DNA of 64,000 bases from JBBQXK01 sp052387255 (GCA_052387255.1 JBQTJI010000005.1:110978-174977); one strand, 5' to 3'; positions 16,762-26,581 are shown, counted from the first letter of the stretch. Program-made: numbers and translations. Notes: generated from the sequence alone by a model not told the origin.

Positions 16762-17740
16762 CCGCGCCCCCTTCGGATTCCACGTCCGGTGCTGCGTCGG
16801 GCGAGGTCGCCGATGCGCCCGAGGTCGCGGCCTCGGTCTCGGGGCCGGGTTCGGCGGCGGCCTGGGGCAGGGGCGGGGCCACGGGTTCGGCGATCAGGCC
16901 GCCCGGATCGGTGATCGGCTCGATCTCGTGGCTGCGCAGGACGCGCAGGAATTCGAGCCGTTCGTAATCCGCCGACAGCCGCACGCGCAAGCGGCGGTCG
17001 GACCCTTGCGCCACCTGGCCGACCAGCAGGCCCGCCGGAAACACGCCCCCGTCACCGCTGGTCACCACTTGGTCGCCGGGACGCACAAGGTCGGGATTCT
17101 CCAGGAACTCCAGCGGCGGGGCGGGGGTGTTGTCGCCGGATAACAAGGCCTTCTGACCCGAAGGTTGCACGGTCACCGGGATGCGGCTGTTCGAATCGTT
17201 CAACAGGATCACGCGCGACGTCCGCTGCCCCACGCCCGCGATGCGGCCCACCACGCCGATCCCGTCCATCGTCGCCCAGCCGTCGCGGATGCCGTCGCGG
17301 CTTCCGACGTTCAGCAGCACCGACTGCCGGAACGGCGACCCCGCATCGGCCAGCACCACGCCGGTCACATGCGTGAGCTTCGGGTCCATCCGCACCTGGT
17401 TCAGGTCCATCAGGCGGGCGTTCTTCTGTTCCAGTTGCAGGGCGGCCTCTTTCCACGCCTTCATCTGCTGCAACTCGCGGCGCAGTTCCTGGTTCTGCTC
17501 GTAGATGCGGGTGTAGGACTGGAAGTTCTCGACCATGCCGACGACGCGTGTCACCGGCACCAGCGCCCAGTCGAAACTGGGCACCACGGCATCGACCAGC
17601 GCCGTGCGGAACCGCTCCACCCGCGGGCTGTCGATGCGCCACAGAAGGAACAGCGCCAAGAGCAGGATGACCAGCACACCCACCAGAACCCGCCGCAGCG
17701 GCTGGGCGAAATCCTCTGGGGTGACGGTCTTGCGTGCCAA
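16754..17740 (-). CDS. mreC: Rod-shape-determining protein MreC
   Basis: A 328-residue bitopic protein. The first about 25 residues are cytoplasmic, followed by one anchor (VLVGVLVILLLALFLLW), then a periplasmic coiled coil (QSYTRIYEQNQELRRELQQMKAWKEAALQLEQKNARLMDLNQ) and the paired beta-barrels containing DGIRDGWATMDGIGVVGRIAGVG. The C-terminal about 50 residues are Pro/Ala/Glu-rich and disordered. MreC organises PBP2 and RodA in the periplasm. It starts 28 bp after mreB and overlaps mreD by 8 bp. Confidence 0.95.
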   Translation of the reverse strand: MARKTVTPEDFAQPLRRVLVGVLVILLLALFLLWRIDSPRVERFRTALVDAVVPSFDWALVPVTRVVGMVENFQSYTRIYEQNQELRRELQQMKAWKEAALQLEQKNARLMDLNQVRMDPKLTHVTGVVLADAGSPFRQSVLLNVGSRDGIRDGWATMDGIGVVGRIAGVGQRTSRVILLNDSNSRIPVTVQPSGQKALLSGDNTPAPPLEFLENPDLVRPGDQVVTSGDGGVFPAGLLVGQVAQGSDRRLRVRLSADYERLEFLRVLRSHEIEPITDPGGLIAEPVAPPLPQAAAEPGPETEAATSGASATSPDAAPDVESEGGADG

Positions 17741-17768
17741 ACCTTGTCCTCGGGTTCACCCCGCAGGG

Positions 17769-18806
17769 TCAGCTGTCATAGTCGATGACGTGCCGCAGTT
17801 GCTTCTCGTATTCCAGCGCCTTGCCGGTGCCCAGGGCAACACAATTCAGTGACTCGTTGGCGACGCTGATCGACAGGCCCGTCTGTTCGCGCAACGACAA
17901 GTCCAGATCGCCCAGCAAAGCCCCGCCCCCGGTCAGCATCACGCCCCGGTCGACGATGTCGGCGGCAAGGTCGGGCGGCGTCGCCTCCAGCGCCTGCATC
18001 ACCGCATCGCAGATCTGCTGCACGGGTTCGGCCAGGGCCTCGGCCACCTGGGCCTGGTTGATCTCGGTTTCCTTCGGCACGCCGTTCAAGAGGTCGCGCC
18101 CCCGGATGTGCAGCGACGTGCCGCGCCCGTCGTCGGGCATGCGGGCGGTGCCGATGCTGGTCTTGATGCGTTCCGCCGTGGATTCGCCGATCAGCAGGTT
18201 CTGGTGACGGCGCAGATAGTTGATGATCGCCTCGTCCATCCGGTCGCCGCCGACCCGGACGCTGCGGGCATAGACGATGTCGCCCAGCGACAGCACCGCC
18301 ACCTCGGTGGTGCCGCCGCCGATGTCGACCACCATGTTGCCGGTGGGGTCGGTGATCGGCATCCCCGCCCCGATGGCCGCCGCGATGGGTTCGGCAATCA
18401 GCCCCGCACGGCGCGCGCCGGCCGACAGCACCGACTGGCGGATCGCGCGCTTTTCCACCGGGGTCGCGCCATAGGGCACGCAGACGATGATCTTGGGTTT
18501 GCTGAACGTGGTCCGCTTGTGCACCTTGCGGATGAAATGCTTGATCATCTCTTCCGCCGTGTCGAAGTCGGCGATGACGCCGTCGCGCATCGGGCGGATC
18601 GCCTCGATGCTGCCGGGCGTGCGGCCCAGCATCAGCTTGGCATCCTCGCCCACCGCCAGGACCTGCTTCTTGCCGTCCTTGACATGGTAGGCCACGACCG
18701 AAGGTTCGTTCAGCACGATCCCCTTGCCGCGCACATAGACCAGCGTGTTCGCGGTGCCGAGGTCGATCGCCATGTCCGACGAAAAAAGGCCCGAGAGTAT
18801 CGACAT
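17769..18806 (-). CDS. mreB: Actin-like rod-shape protein MreB
   Basis: A 345-residue actin homologue. Phosphate-1 motif AIDLGTANTLVYVRGKGIVLNEPS lies near residues 12-35, phosphate-2 DIGGGTTEVAVLSLG near 166-180, and the adenosine motif LTGGGALLGDLD near 288-299. It forms membrane-bound filaments that direct the elongasome. The start MSILSGLFSSDMAIDLG at 18806 is the conserved N-terminus with its membrane-inserting helix. It is the first gene of the mreBCD-mrdA-rodA transcript. The 250-bp gap upstream, shared with a divergent SDR gene, should hold both promoters, but no convincing hexamer pair could be fixed. Confidence 0.97.
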   Translation of the reverse strand: MSILSGLFSSDMAIDLGTANTLVYVRGKGIVLNEPSVVAYHVKDGKKQVLAVGEDAKLMLGRTPGSIEAIRPMRDGVIADFDTAEEMIKHFIRKVHKRTTFSKPKIIVCVPYGATPVEKRAIRQSVLSAGARRAGLIAEPIAAAIGAGMPITDPTGNMVVDIGGGTTEVAVLSLGDIVYARSVRVGGDRMDEAIINYLRRHQNLLIGESTAERIKTSIGTARMPDDGRGTSLHIRGRDLLNGVPKETEINQAQVAEALAEPVQQICDAVMQALEATPPDLAADIVDRGVMLTGGGALLGDLDLSLREQTGLSISVANESLNCVALGTGKALEYEKQLRHVIDYDS

Positions 18807-19056
18807 GAGGTGCGCAGTCCTGTTCAAGTCGCCCACGCCTCGCGATTCGAGGATCGCCAAGGCAAGCGCGACCTATAGAGGCGGGGGCGCACAAGAGAAA
18901 GGTCCCGACGGACACGGTTGCGCGGGCAGCCGCCCGGTCAAGGGCGTCATCACCGGCGAAATGTTCGGAATGGGACTCTTTCGTGCAAAACTCGGGCGAA
19001 CCGGTCATCGGAAGATGGCAAAAGGTCAAGGTGAAAATAGTTGGCGAGGGGCGGTG

Positions 19057-19827
19057 ATGAACGGTCTTGAAGGGCGCGTCGCGCTGGTGACGGGGTGCGG
19101 CAGCGCCGAGGGGATCGGATTTGCCATCGCGCGGGCGCTGGTCGCGGCGGGATGCAGGGTCGCCATCACGGCCACGACCGCCCGCATCCACGACCGCCGG
19201 GACGAGCTTGGCGCAGCCTTTGCCGGGACGGCCGACCTGACCGACCCGGCGCAGGTCGCGCGCCTGTTCGCCGAAGTGCGCGCGGCGCTTGGCCCCGTCG
19301 AGGTGCTGGTGAACAACGCAGGGATGGTCCAGACCGGGCGCAGCATCCGGCGGTCGGGGGTGGACGGGCTGACCGACGCGGGCTTTGCGGCGCACCTGGC
19401 GATGAACGTCGGCACGGCGTTCCACGGCATCCGCGCCGCCCTGCCCGACATGCGGGACGCCTGTTGGGGGCGGATCGTCAACATCTCGTCCATCACCGGG
19501 CCGATCACCGCCATCTCGGGGTCTTCGGGCTATGCCACCGCCAAGGCCGCCGTCACCGGCCTGACCCGCGCCACGGCGCTGGAGAACGCGGCATTCGGCA
19601 TCACCTGCAACGCCGTCCTGCCGGGGTGGATCACCACGGGATCATCCTCGCCCAAAGAGGTCCGGGCGGGCCGCGCATCCCCCACCCGACGCTCGGGCAC
19701 GCCCGACGAGGTGGCGGCCTGTGCGCTGTTCCTGGCCAGCGAAGGCGCATCCTATGTCAACGGCGCGATGCTGGTGGTGGACGGCGCGAACAGCCTGGTC
19801 GAGATCAAGGGCGCAGGCGCATTCTGA
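19057..19827 (+). CDS. Short-chain dehydrogenase/reductase (FabG-like SDR)
   Basis: A 256-residue classical SDR. The cofactor motif GCGSAEGIGFAIA lies near residues 13-25, NNAGMV near 85, the catalytic Ser in NISSITG, and Tyr/Lys in SGYATAKAAVTG. The C-terminus holds PGWITTGSSSPKEVRAG and YVNGAMLVVDGA. It would oxidise or reduce a small hydroxy/keto substrate with NAD(P)(H). GAGGGG precedes the ATG at 19057, and an in-frame GTG lies directly before it. It is divergent from mreB and is followed after 14 bp by the PD-(D/E)XK-like gene. Substrate unknown. Confidence 0.85.
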   Translation: MNGLEGRVALVTGCGSAEGIGFAIARALVAAGCRVAITATTARIHDRRDELGAAFAGTADLTDPAQVARLFAEVRAALGPVEVLVNNAGMVQTGRSIRRSGVDGLTDAGFAAHLAMNVGTAFHGIRAALPDMRDACWGRIVNISSITGPITAISGSSGYATAKAAVTGLTRATALENAAFGITCNAVLPGWITTGSSSPKEVRAGRASPTRRSGTPDEVAACALFLASEGASYVNGAMLVVDGANSLVEIKGAGAF

Positions 19828-19841
19828 TAAAAGGATAATCC

Positions 19842-20606
19842 ATGACACGCTTTCTTCCCGGCCTGCCCGCTGACTTGATCGAATCGTTGCTGCGCCGCTC
19901 TCCAGGAAGCGAGATCCACACGAAAGGAGCGGAGAGCAAGACGAACAAGTTCGACAACCCTGATTCCTCGGCCAACCTCGTGGCCAATGCCTTCGGAAGG
20001 TTCCTCCAACACCCCCGCGACCTGCCGCCCCTGCCGGGAGTGCCAATGGGCACACCCGATGATGTGACCATCGAGGCCGAGATGCGTTTCCCCTGGTCAG
20101 GCGGCACGCACCCGTGGCTGGACGTTGCGGTGACCACTGCCACCACGCTGGTCGGCATCGAGAGCAAGCGCTACGAGCCCTTTCGCCCCGGCAAGAGGGC
20201 TAGCTTTTCCGAGGCCTACGAGAAGCGCGACTGGGGACCAGGCCTTGCCCGCACCAACACCCTGCGCCGCCGTCTAATCGCGGGCGAGATGGTGTTCCAC
20301 CATCTGGACGCCGCACAACTGGTCAAGCACATCTACGGCCTGCGCACCCAAGGCATGAAGCGGGCGAAGGGCGCAGTGCTGGTCTATCTTTATGCCGAAC
20401 CGCCGCTCTGGTCCTCGGGCAAGCCCGTCGATCCCGCCGCCATGACCCGCCACCGCGAGGAAATCCCCCGCTTTGCCGCCGAGGTCAGGGGCGACGATGT
20501 GGTGTTCATTGCCCTGCGCTGGTCGGAAGTGCTGGCGCAATGGCGCGCCGTCCGCGACCTTGCTCCACATGTGCAGTCACTGGAAGACCGCTTCGGAACC
20601 CTTTGA
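19842..20606 (+). CDS. Uncharacterised protein with PD-(D/E)XK-nuclease-like motif
   Basis: I do not recognise a named family for this 254-residue protein. Its centre has EAEMRFPW (Glu80) followed by HPWLDVAVTTATTLVGIESKRYEPFR, where Asp94, Glu107 and Lys109 are spaced like the metal-binding D...ExK triad of restriction-type nucleases, with a hydrophobic strand between them. An upstream helix (SSANLVANAFGRFL) could supply a further ligand. The C-terminal half holds a VLVYLYAEPP strand and an aromatic VVFIALRWSEVLAQW segment. No methylase or helicase partner is nearby, so a role as a restriction enzyme is unsupported. AAGGA precedes the ATG, and the gene directly follows the SDR. The transcript ends in the repeated 3' hairpin. 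Confidence 0.6.
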   Translation: MTRFLPGLPADLIESLLRRSPGSEIHTKGAESKTNKFDNPDSSANLVANAFGRFLQHPRDLPPLPGVPMGTPDDVTIEAEMRFPWSGGTHPWLDVAVTTATTLVGIESKRYEPFRPGKRASFSEAYEKRDWGPGLARTNTLRRRLIAGEMVFHHLDAAQLVKHIYGLRTQGMKRAKGAVLVYLYAEPPLWSSGKPVDPAAMTRHREEIPRFAAEVRGDDVVFIALRWSEVLAQWRAVRDLAPHVQSLEDRFGTL

Positions 20607-20619
20607 TTTTTCTGTCCCC

Positions 20620-20662
20620 AAATATCCCACGGGGCGTCCGGGGGGTGTGAAACCCCCCGGCC
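20620..20662 (+). repeat. Intergenic 3' element, copy 2 (AAATATCCCAC plus GC hairpin)
   Basis: Fourteen bases after the stop of the PD-(D/E)XK-like gene, AAATATCCCAC (20620-20630) is followed by the hairpin CCGGGGGG (20638-20645), loop tgtgaaa, CCCCCCGG (20653-20660). It is nearly identical to the copies at 1172-1214 and 51583-51624. Here it also separates the gene from the convergent leuA, whose stop lies 22 bp beyond. Confidence 0.8.
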
Positions 20663-20683
20663 TCCGCGCCGCAAGACCGGTGC

Positions 20684-22258
<1,575 letters not shown>

Positions 22259-22296
22259 GGCGGAATTTCCTGAATGGTCGCTGTGGCTTCTGGTCT

Positions 22297-22355
22297 TCCG
22301 GGCGCTTGTCACCATCCGAGCGTTCGCGCCCGGAGGCACGCTCAGCGAAGGGTGA
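22297..22355 (-). promoter_or_regulatory. Attenuator-like alternative stem-loops upstream of leuA
   Basis: Two mutually exclusive pairings can be drawn in the transcript. One is a perfect 9-bp stem TCCGGGCGC (22326-22334) with GCGCCCGGA (22297-22305), loop 20 nt. The other pairs TCACC...GAGCGT (22351-22355 and 22338-22343) with ACGCTC...GGTGA (22318-22323 and 22309-22313), using bases inside the loop of the first. The upstream strand of the second lies in the end of the leader-peptide frame, so a ribosome stalled at the leucine codons would prevent it from forming. No U-tract follows the GC stem, so classic intrinsic termination is uncertain. Confidence 0.55.
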
Positions 22356-22443
22356 GAAGAAGCAGCAGGCCGATCACCGGCACCAGCGCAAGGGCGGCGG
22401 GCAGGGCGGGGGATGGCAGGGACTGGGCGCGCGGGCGGGTCAT
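22342..22443 (-). CDS. Putative leucine-rich leader peptide of leuA (33 aa)
   Basis: A 33-codon open frame from ATG at 22443 to TGA at 22342-22344, ending 83 nt before leuA. Its C-terminus reads VIGLLLLLTLR: an isoleucine, then five consecutive leucine codons (CTG CTG CTT CTT CTC), a threonine and another leucine, directly ahead of the stop. Such leucine clustering just upstream of leuA is the hallmark of an attenuation leader peptide. No Shine-Dalgarno is visible, but a TATAGT box eight bases before the ATG would place the transcript start at or next to the ATG, implying leaderless translation. The alternative is a small hydrophobic peptide with its own function, or chance; position and codon run favour the leader reading. 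Confidence 0.65.
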   Translation of the reverse strand: MTRPRAQSLPSPALPAALALVPVIGLLLLLTLR

Positions 22444-22451
22444 GGCGCGCA

Positions 22452-22457
22452 ACTATA
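22452..22457 (-). promoter_or_regulatory. Candidate -10 box (TATAGT) for the leuA leader transcript
   Basis: On the minus strand TATAGT (five of six matches to the consensus) ends eight bases before the leader-peptide ATG, which puts the expected start of transcription at or one base before that ATG. The -35 region about 17 bases further upstream (CTTTCC) is poor. Confidence 0.45.
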
Positions 22458-22580
22458 CGCAAGGCTTGGGAAAAGGAAAGGCGGAAAACACGGGTTCCGC
22501 TGCCCCCGCATAGCCGCTGCGCCGGAATGGACGGCGCGCGCGGCGGCCCTAGGTTCGGGCAGGGCAAGCGCGGGGCAGGG

Positions 22581-23243
22581 ATGGATCGGGCACTGGTGAT
22601 CGGCGCTTCGGGCGGAATCGGGGCGGCGGTGGCGGCGCTGCTGTCCGGGCAGGGCGTTGAGGTCGCCGGATTGTCGCGGCGTGACGGGCTGGACGTGACC
22701 GACGAGGCGTCGGTCGCGGCGGCCCTGGGCCGCCTTGAGGGGGTGTTCGATCTGGTCTTCGTGGCGACGGGGGCCCTGGCCCCGCCCGGACGCGGGCCGG
22801 AGAAGGCGTTGCGATCCCTGGAGTTTTCCCAGATGCAGGCGCAGTTCGCGCTGAACGCCGGGGGTCCGATGCTGGTGCTGAAGCATGCGCTGCGGTTGTT
22901 GCCGCGCGACCGGCGGGCCGTGTTCGCGGCGCTGTCGGCGCGGGTGGGGTCGATCGGCGACAACCGGCTGGGGGGGTGGTACAGCTATCGCGCGTCCAAG
23001 GCGGCGCTGAACCAGATGCTGCACACGGCGGCCATCGAGGTGGCACGGACGCATCCCCGCGCGGTGATCGCGGCGCTGCATCCGGGGACGGTGGACACCG
23101 GGTTCGGGGCCGAGTTCCATCGCGGGATGGCGACCATCACACCCGATGTTGCGGCGGGGTTGCTTCTGGACACCATCGGTCGGCTTGCGCCAGCCGACAG
23201 CGGGGGGTTCTTCGACAACGGCGGCAGGCCCATCCCGTGGTAG
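22581..23243 (+). CDS. Short-chain dehydrogenase/reductase (C-factor-like)
   Basis: A 220-residue short SDR. GASGGIGAA lies at residues 8-16, the active-site serine is in ALSARVGSIGDN, and the catalytic pair is YSYRASKAALNQ (Tyr, Lys). The C-terminal ALHPGTVDTGF is typical of the C-factor/CsgA-like branch. NAD(P)-dependent, substrate unknown. GGGGCAGGG precedes the ATG. Its stop overlaps the GTG start of the photolyase gene by 7 bp, so the two are translationally coupled; this pairing may reflect a role in the light or oxidative-stress response, by inference. Confidence 0.85.
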   Translation: MDRALVIGASGGIGAAVAALLSGQGVEVAGLSRRDGLDVTDEASVAAALGRLEGVFDLVFVATGALAPPGRGPEKALRSLEFSQMQAQFALNAGGPMLVLKHALRLLPRDRRAVFAALSARVGSIGDNRLGGWYSYRASKAALNQMLHTAAIEVARTHPRAVIAALHPGTVDTGFGAEFHRGMATITPDVAAGLLLDTIGRLAPADSGGFFDNGGRPIPW

Positions 23244-24769
23244 CGCCCCGGTTGATCCTGGTCCTGGGGGACCAGCTGTCGCCTGACATGGCGGCGCTGC
23301 GGGCCGGGGACCCGGCGCGCGACGTGGCGGTGATGGCCGAGGTGATGGGCGAGGGCACCCATGTGCCGCACCATCCCCAGAAGATCGCCCTGATCCTGAC
23401 GGCGATGCGGAAGTTTTGCGTTGTCCTGCAGGGGCTTGGCTGGCGGGTGCTGTATTCGCGGCTGGACGATCCGCTCAACAGCCAGACGCTGCCGGGCGAA
23501 ATCCTGCGGCGGGCGGCCGAGGTGGGGGCGTCCGAGGTGATCGCGACCAGGCCGGGGGCGTGGCGGGTGATCGGGCTGCTGGACGACCTTCCGCTGCGGG
23601 TGACGCAGCTGCCGGACGACCGGTTCCTGTGTCCGCAAGCCTGGTTCGACGCCTGGGCCGGGGGTCGCAAGGTGTTGAGGATGGAGCATTTTTACCGCGA
23701 GATGCGGTGGCGGACGGGCTATCTGATGGACGGCGACGGGCCGGTCGGCGGGCAGTGGAACTATGACCACGAGAACCGCAAGGCGGCCAAGCCCGACCTT
23801 CTGCGCGCGCGACCGCCCCGGTTTGAACCCGATGCGGTGACGGAAGCGGTGCTGGTGCTGGTCGAGGCGAAATTCCCGCTTTATTTCGGGCGGTTGCGGC
23901 CTTTTGGCTGGGCGACGGACCGTGCGGGGGCGCTGGTCGCGCTGGACCATTTCATCGCCCATGCCCTGCCGCGCTTTGGCGACGAACAGGATGCGATGCT
24001 GCTGGGGGACCCTACACTTAGTCATTCGCTGCTGTCGCCCTACATCAATTTGGGGCTCTTGTCCCCGCGCGAGGTGTGCGACCGGGCGGAGGCGGCGTAC
24101 CGGGCCGGACATGTGCCGATTGCGGCCGCCGAGGGGTTCATCCGGCAGATCATCGGGTGGCGCGAGTTTGTCCGGGGGGTCTACATGGTCAAGGGGCCGG
24201 ACTATGAGACTGTCAACAGCTTGGGGCACACGCGCGCGCTACCCCCCCTATATTGGGGTGCGGCCACGCGGATGGCCTGCATGGCGGCGGCGGTGGGGCA
24301 GACGTGGGATATGGCCTATGCCCACCACATCCAGCGGTTGATGGTGACAGGCAACTTCGCGCTGCTGGCGGGGGTGGACCCGGGCCTGGTGCATGAATGG
24401 TACCTGTCGGTCTATGTCGATGCCATCGAATGGGTCGAAGTGCCGAACACCATTGGCATGAGCCAGTTTGCCGACGGCGGCGTGGTGGGATCGAAACCCT
24501 ATGTGAGTTCAGGGGCTTACATCGACCGGATGTCGGATTACTGCGGGTCCTGCCACTACCGCGTGGAGGACCGGACGGGGGAGCGGGCCTGTCCGTTCAA
24601 CCTGCTGTACTGGCATTTTCTGACGCGACACCGGGAGCGGTTCGAGGGGAACCCCCGGATGGCGCAGATGTACCGGACCTGGGACCGGATGGACGAGGGG
24701 CACCGCGAAAGGGTGCTGGTGGATGCGGTGGGAGTGTTGGGGAGGCTGGACGCGGGGGAGGTGGTGTGA
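23237..24769 (+). CDS. Iron-sulfur bacterial cryptochrome/(6-4) photolyase (CryB/PhrB type)
   Basis: A 510-residue protein of the deoxyribodipyrimidine-photolyase-related family. The N-terminal antenna domain begins VVAPRLILVLGDQLS. The C-terminal FAD domain contains IIGWREFVRGVY, MRACMAA-type cysteine, and the terminal cluster YCGSCHYRVEDRTGERACPF. The cysteine in RMACMAA plus the three in CGSC and ACPF match the four ligands of the [4Fe-4S] cluster that defines FeS-BCP enzymes such as Agrobacterium PhrB and Rhodobacter CryB. It would repair (6-4) photoproducts or act as a blue-light regulator. The GTG start at 23237 was selected for its VVAPRLILVLGDQL N-terminus and coupling to the SDR. Confidence 0.9.
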   Translation: MVAPRLILVLGDQLSPDMAALRAGDPARDVAVMAEVMGEGTHVPHHPQKIALILTAMRKFCVVLQGLGWRVLYSRLDDPLNSQTLPGEILRRAAEVGASEVIATRPGAWRVIGLLDDLPLRVTQLPDDRFLCPQAWFDAWAGGRKVLRMEHFYREMRWRTGYLMDGDGPVGGQWNYDHENRKAAKPDLLRARPPRFEPDAVTEAVLVLVEAKFPLYFGRLRPFGWATDRAGALVALDHFIAHALPRFGDEQDAMLLGDPTLSHSLLSPYINLGLLSPREVCDRAEAAYRAGHVPIAAAEGFIRQIIGWREFVRGVYMVKGPDYETVNSLGHTRALPPLYWGAATRMACMAAAVGQTWDMAYAHHIQRLMVTGNFALLAGVDPGLVHEWYLSVYVDAIEWVEVPNTIGMSQFADGGVVGSKPYVSSGAYIDRMSDYCGSCHYRVEDRTGERACPFNLLYWHFLTRHRERFEGNPRMAQMYRTWDRMDEGHRERVLVDAVGVLGRLDAGEVV

Positions 24770-24958
24770 GGGTGGGCAAGGGGTTCCGGACGCTGGATTA
24801 AGTTTGGAGTTTCGGAACATTTCGAGCGTCTCCCTTGCGTCTTCCCCACGTCTTCCTGACGTACGTACGCGCGGTGGACGTCGAAGGTGTTAACCATGCG
24901 GGGCGAATCGGACAGGGTCGTCAGGCAACCTTGCGATTCTGCTGATGCATCTTCGTGT

Positions 24959-25038
24959 GCAATCGCCCCGGCGAAGGCCGGGACCCCGATATCTGGCGCG
25001 CCGACCCTCGGGGCCCCGGCCTTCGCCAGGGCGATTGC
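24959..25038. repeat. Large palindromic intergenic repeat, copy A (plus surrounding gene-free stretch 24770-25114)
   Basis: Arms of 30 nt (24959-24988 and 25009-25038) match at 28 positions and enclose a 20-nt loop; each arm contains the core GCCCCGGCGAAGGCCGGG, itself a dyad. A close relative at 36528-36599 has the same arm core and also a 20-nt loop. This is a REP/BIME-like mobile palindrome of the kind common in alphaproteobacteria. The rest of the 345-bp gap between the photolyase and MORN genes shows only a short GTACGTAC palindrome near 24860 and no convincing gene. Confidence 0.75.
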
Positions 25039-25114
25039 ATCCGGATGGGCGGTCGATTTGCATGGGGGGCGATTTGTCGGGGGGGTGCGCAAGGAATGCG
25101 CACCCGACCTGCGA

Positions 25115-26581
25115 TCAGTTCTCGACCGGGGCCGCCTCTGGCGCGGGGTCCGCACCATCGACCGGCGCAGGGGGTGGCGGGGCCGGTGCCGTCAGCAGCC
25201 CGCCCGTCCACGTCCCTGCCGCCTCTTGCCCCGTGGCATAGCGCAGCACGCCCTCGCCCTGGCGTTCACCGGCGACGAAGCCGCCCTCGTACACGTCGCC
25301 GTTGGGATAGGTGGCGATGCCCTGCCCCTCCATCGCCCCCGCCTTCCAGTCGCCGTCATAGACGAACCCGTCGGCGGCCTGCCAGCGGCCCTTGCCCTGG
25401 CGGATGCCGTTCACGAAGGTGCCGACATAGGTGCTGCCGTCAGGATAGGTCGCCGTCCCCTGGCCCTGTCGTTGTCCTGCAACCCAGGTGCCGTCATGGA
25501 CCGTGCCGTCGGGCCAGGTCATGCGGCCCTGCCCCTCGGCCTTGCCCGCCTTGAACGTGCCCTCATAGACCGAGCCGTCGGCGTAGGTCGCCCGCCCCCG
25601 CCCCTCGATCACGCCCTTGACCCACTGGCCTGCATAGGCGGATTTGTCGGCATAGGTGATGCGGCCCTCGCCCTCGGGCTGGTCGGCCTTGAGGGTGCCG
25701 TCATAGACCGCGCCGTCGGGATAGGTCACGCGGCCTGTCCCCTCGATCCGCCCGTCCACCCATTCGCCGTCATAGGCGTACCCCTCGGGGCCCTTGAACG
25801 CGCCACGGCCATGGCGCAGGTCGGCGCGGAAGCCGCCGTCGTAGATGTCGCCGTTGGCATAGGTGAGCGTGCCGGTGCCGTCGCGTTCGCCGTTGACGAA
25901 GCTGCCTTCGTAGACATCGCCGTTGGGCTGGGTCAGCCGCCCGGTGCCGTTCGACTGGCCATCCACCCAGTCGCCGACATAGGTCAGGCCATCGGGCATG
26001 GTCAGGGTGCCCTTGCCCACGCGCTGGCCGTTGACGAGGTCGCCGTCATAGACCGCGCCATCGGCAAAGGTGATGCGGCCCTTGCCCTGCAGCACGCCCT
26101 TGACCCAGGTGCCTTCCATCTTCTGGCCGCCGGGCTGGGTCAGGGTGCCAAGGCCCTCGGGGACGCCATCGGCGAAGCGGCCGGTGTGGACGGTGCCGTC
26201 GGCATAGCGCGTCGTCCCTTCGCCGGTCATCGCACCGTCGGCCCAGTCGCCTTCGTAGGTGCCGCCGTCGGGGTGGGTGATGTGGCCCTTGCCCTGTGGC
26301 TTGCCTGCGGCAAAGCCGCCGACATAGACCGCGCCGTTGGGATAGCGCGCCGTGCCTTCGCCCTTTGGTTCGCCCGCGACCCAGGCCCCGGTGTATTCAT
26401 AGCCGTTCGGCAGGCGGAACGTGCCCTGCCCGTCGGGCAGGCCGTCCTTGAACGTGCCTTCATAGACCGAGCCGTCGTCGTACTGCTTGGTCTGCACATC
26501 CTGTGCTGCGGCGAGCGTTCCTGCGAGGGTCAGCGCGGCGGCCAGGGCGAGCCGCGCCAAGCCTGTTCCCGATGCCGTCAT
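25115..26581 (-). CDS. Exported MORN-repeat protein
   Basis: A 488-residue protein. Residues 1-27 (a hydrophobic LARLALAAALTLAGTLAAAQ) form a Sec signal peptide, so the repeats act outside the cytoplasm. From about residue 33 it consists of 18 complete, uninterrupted MORN units, each exactly 23 residues (pattern DG-x-x-Y-x-G-x-[WF]-x-x-G-x-x-x-G-x-G), plus a partial nineteenth and a Pro/Ala/Glu-rich acidic tail of about 35 residues. MORN arrays form long beta-hairpin ladders that scaffold proteins or bind lipids; bacterial functions are poorly known. The ATG at 26581 follows GGGAG. No operon partner. The repetitive DNA could expand or contract by recombination in steps of 69 bp. Confidence 0.9.
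   Translation of the reverse strand: MTASGTGLARLALAAALTLAGTLAAAQDVQTKQYDDGSVYEGTFKDGLPDGQGTFRLPNGYEYTGAWVAGEPKGEGTARYPNGAVYVGGFAAGKPQGKGHITHPDGGTYEGDWADGAMTGEGTTRYADGTVHTGRFADGVPEGLGTLTQPGGQKMEGTWVKGVLQGKGRITFADGAVYDGDLVNGQRVGKGTLTMPDGLTYVGDWVDGQSNGTGRLTQPNGDVYEGSFVNGERDGTGTLTYANGDIYDGGFRADLRHGRGAFKGPEGYAYDGEWVDGRIEGTGRVTYPDGAVYDGTLKADQPEGEGRITYADKSAYAGQWVKGVIEGRGRATYADGSVYEGTFKAGKAEGQGRMTWPDGTVHDGTWVAGQRQGQGTATYPDGSTYVGTFVNGIRQGKGRWQAADGFVYDGDWKAGAMEGQGIATYPNGDVYEGGFVAGERQGEGVLRYATGQEAAGTWTGGLLTAPAPPPPAPVDGADPAPEAAPVEN

Noticed and set aside
25115..26581. Regular tandem repeats that could suggest a CRISPR array or satellite
   Set aside because: The 69-bp periodicity codes for MORN units in one open frame with a signal peptide; there are no conserved repeats separated by unique spacers.
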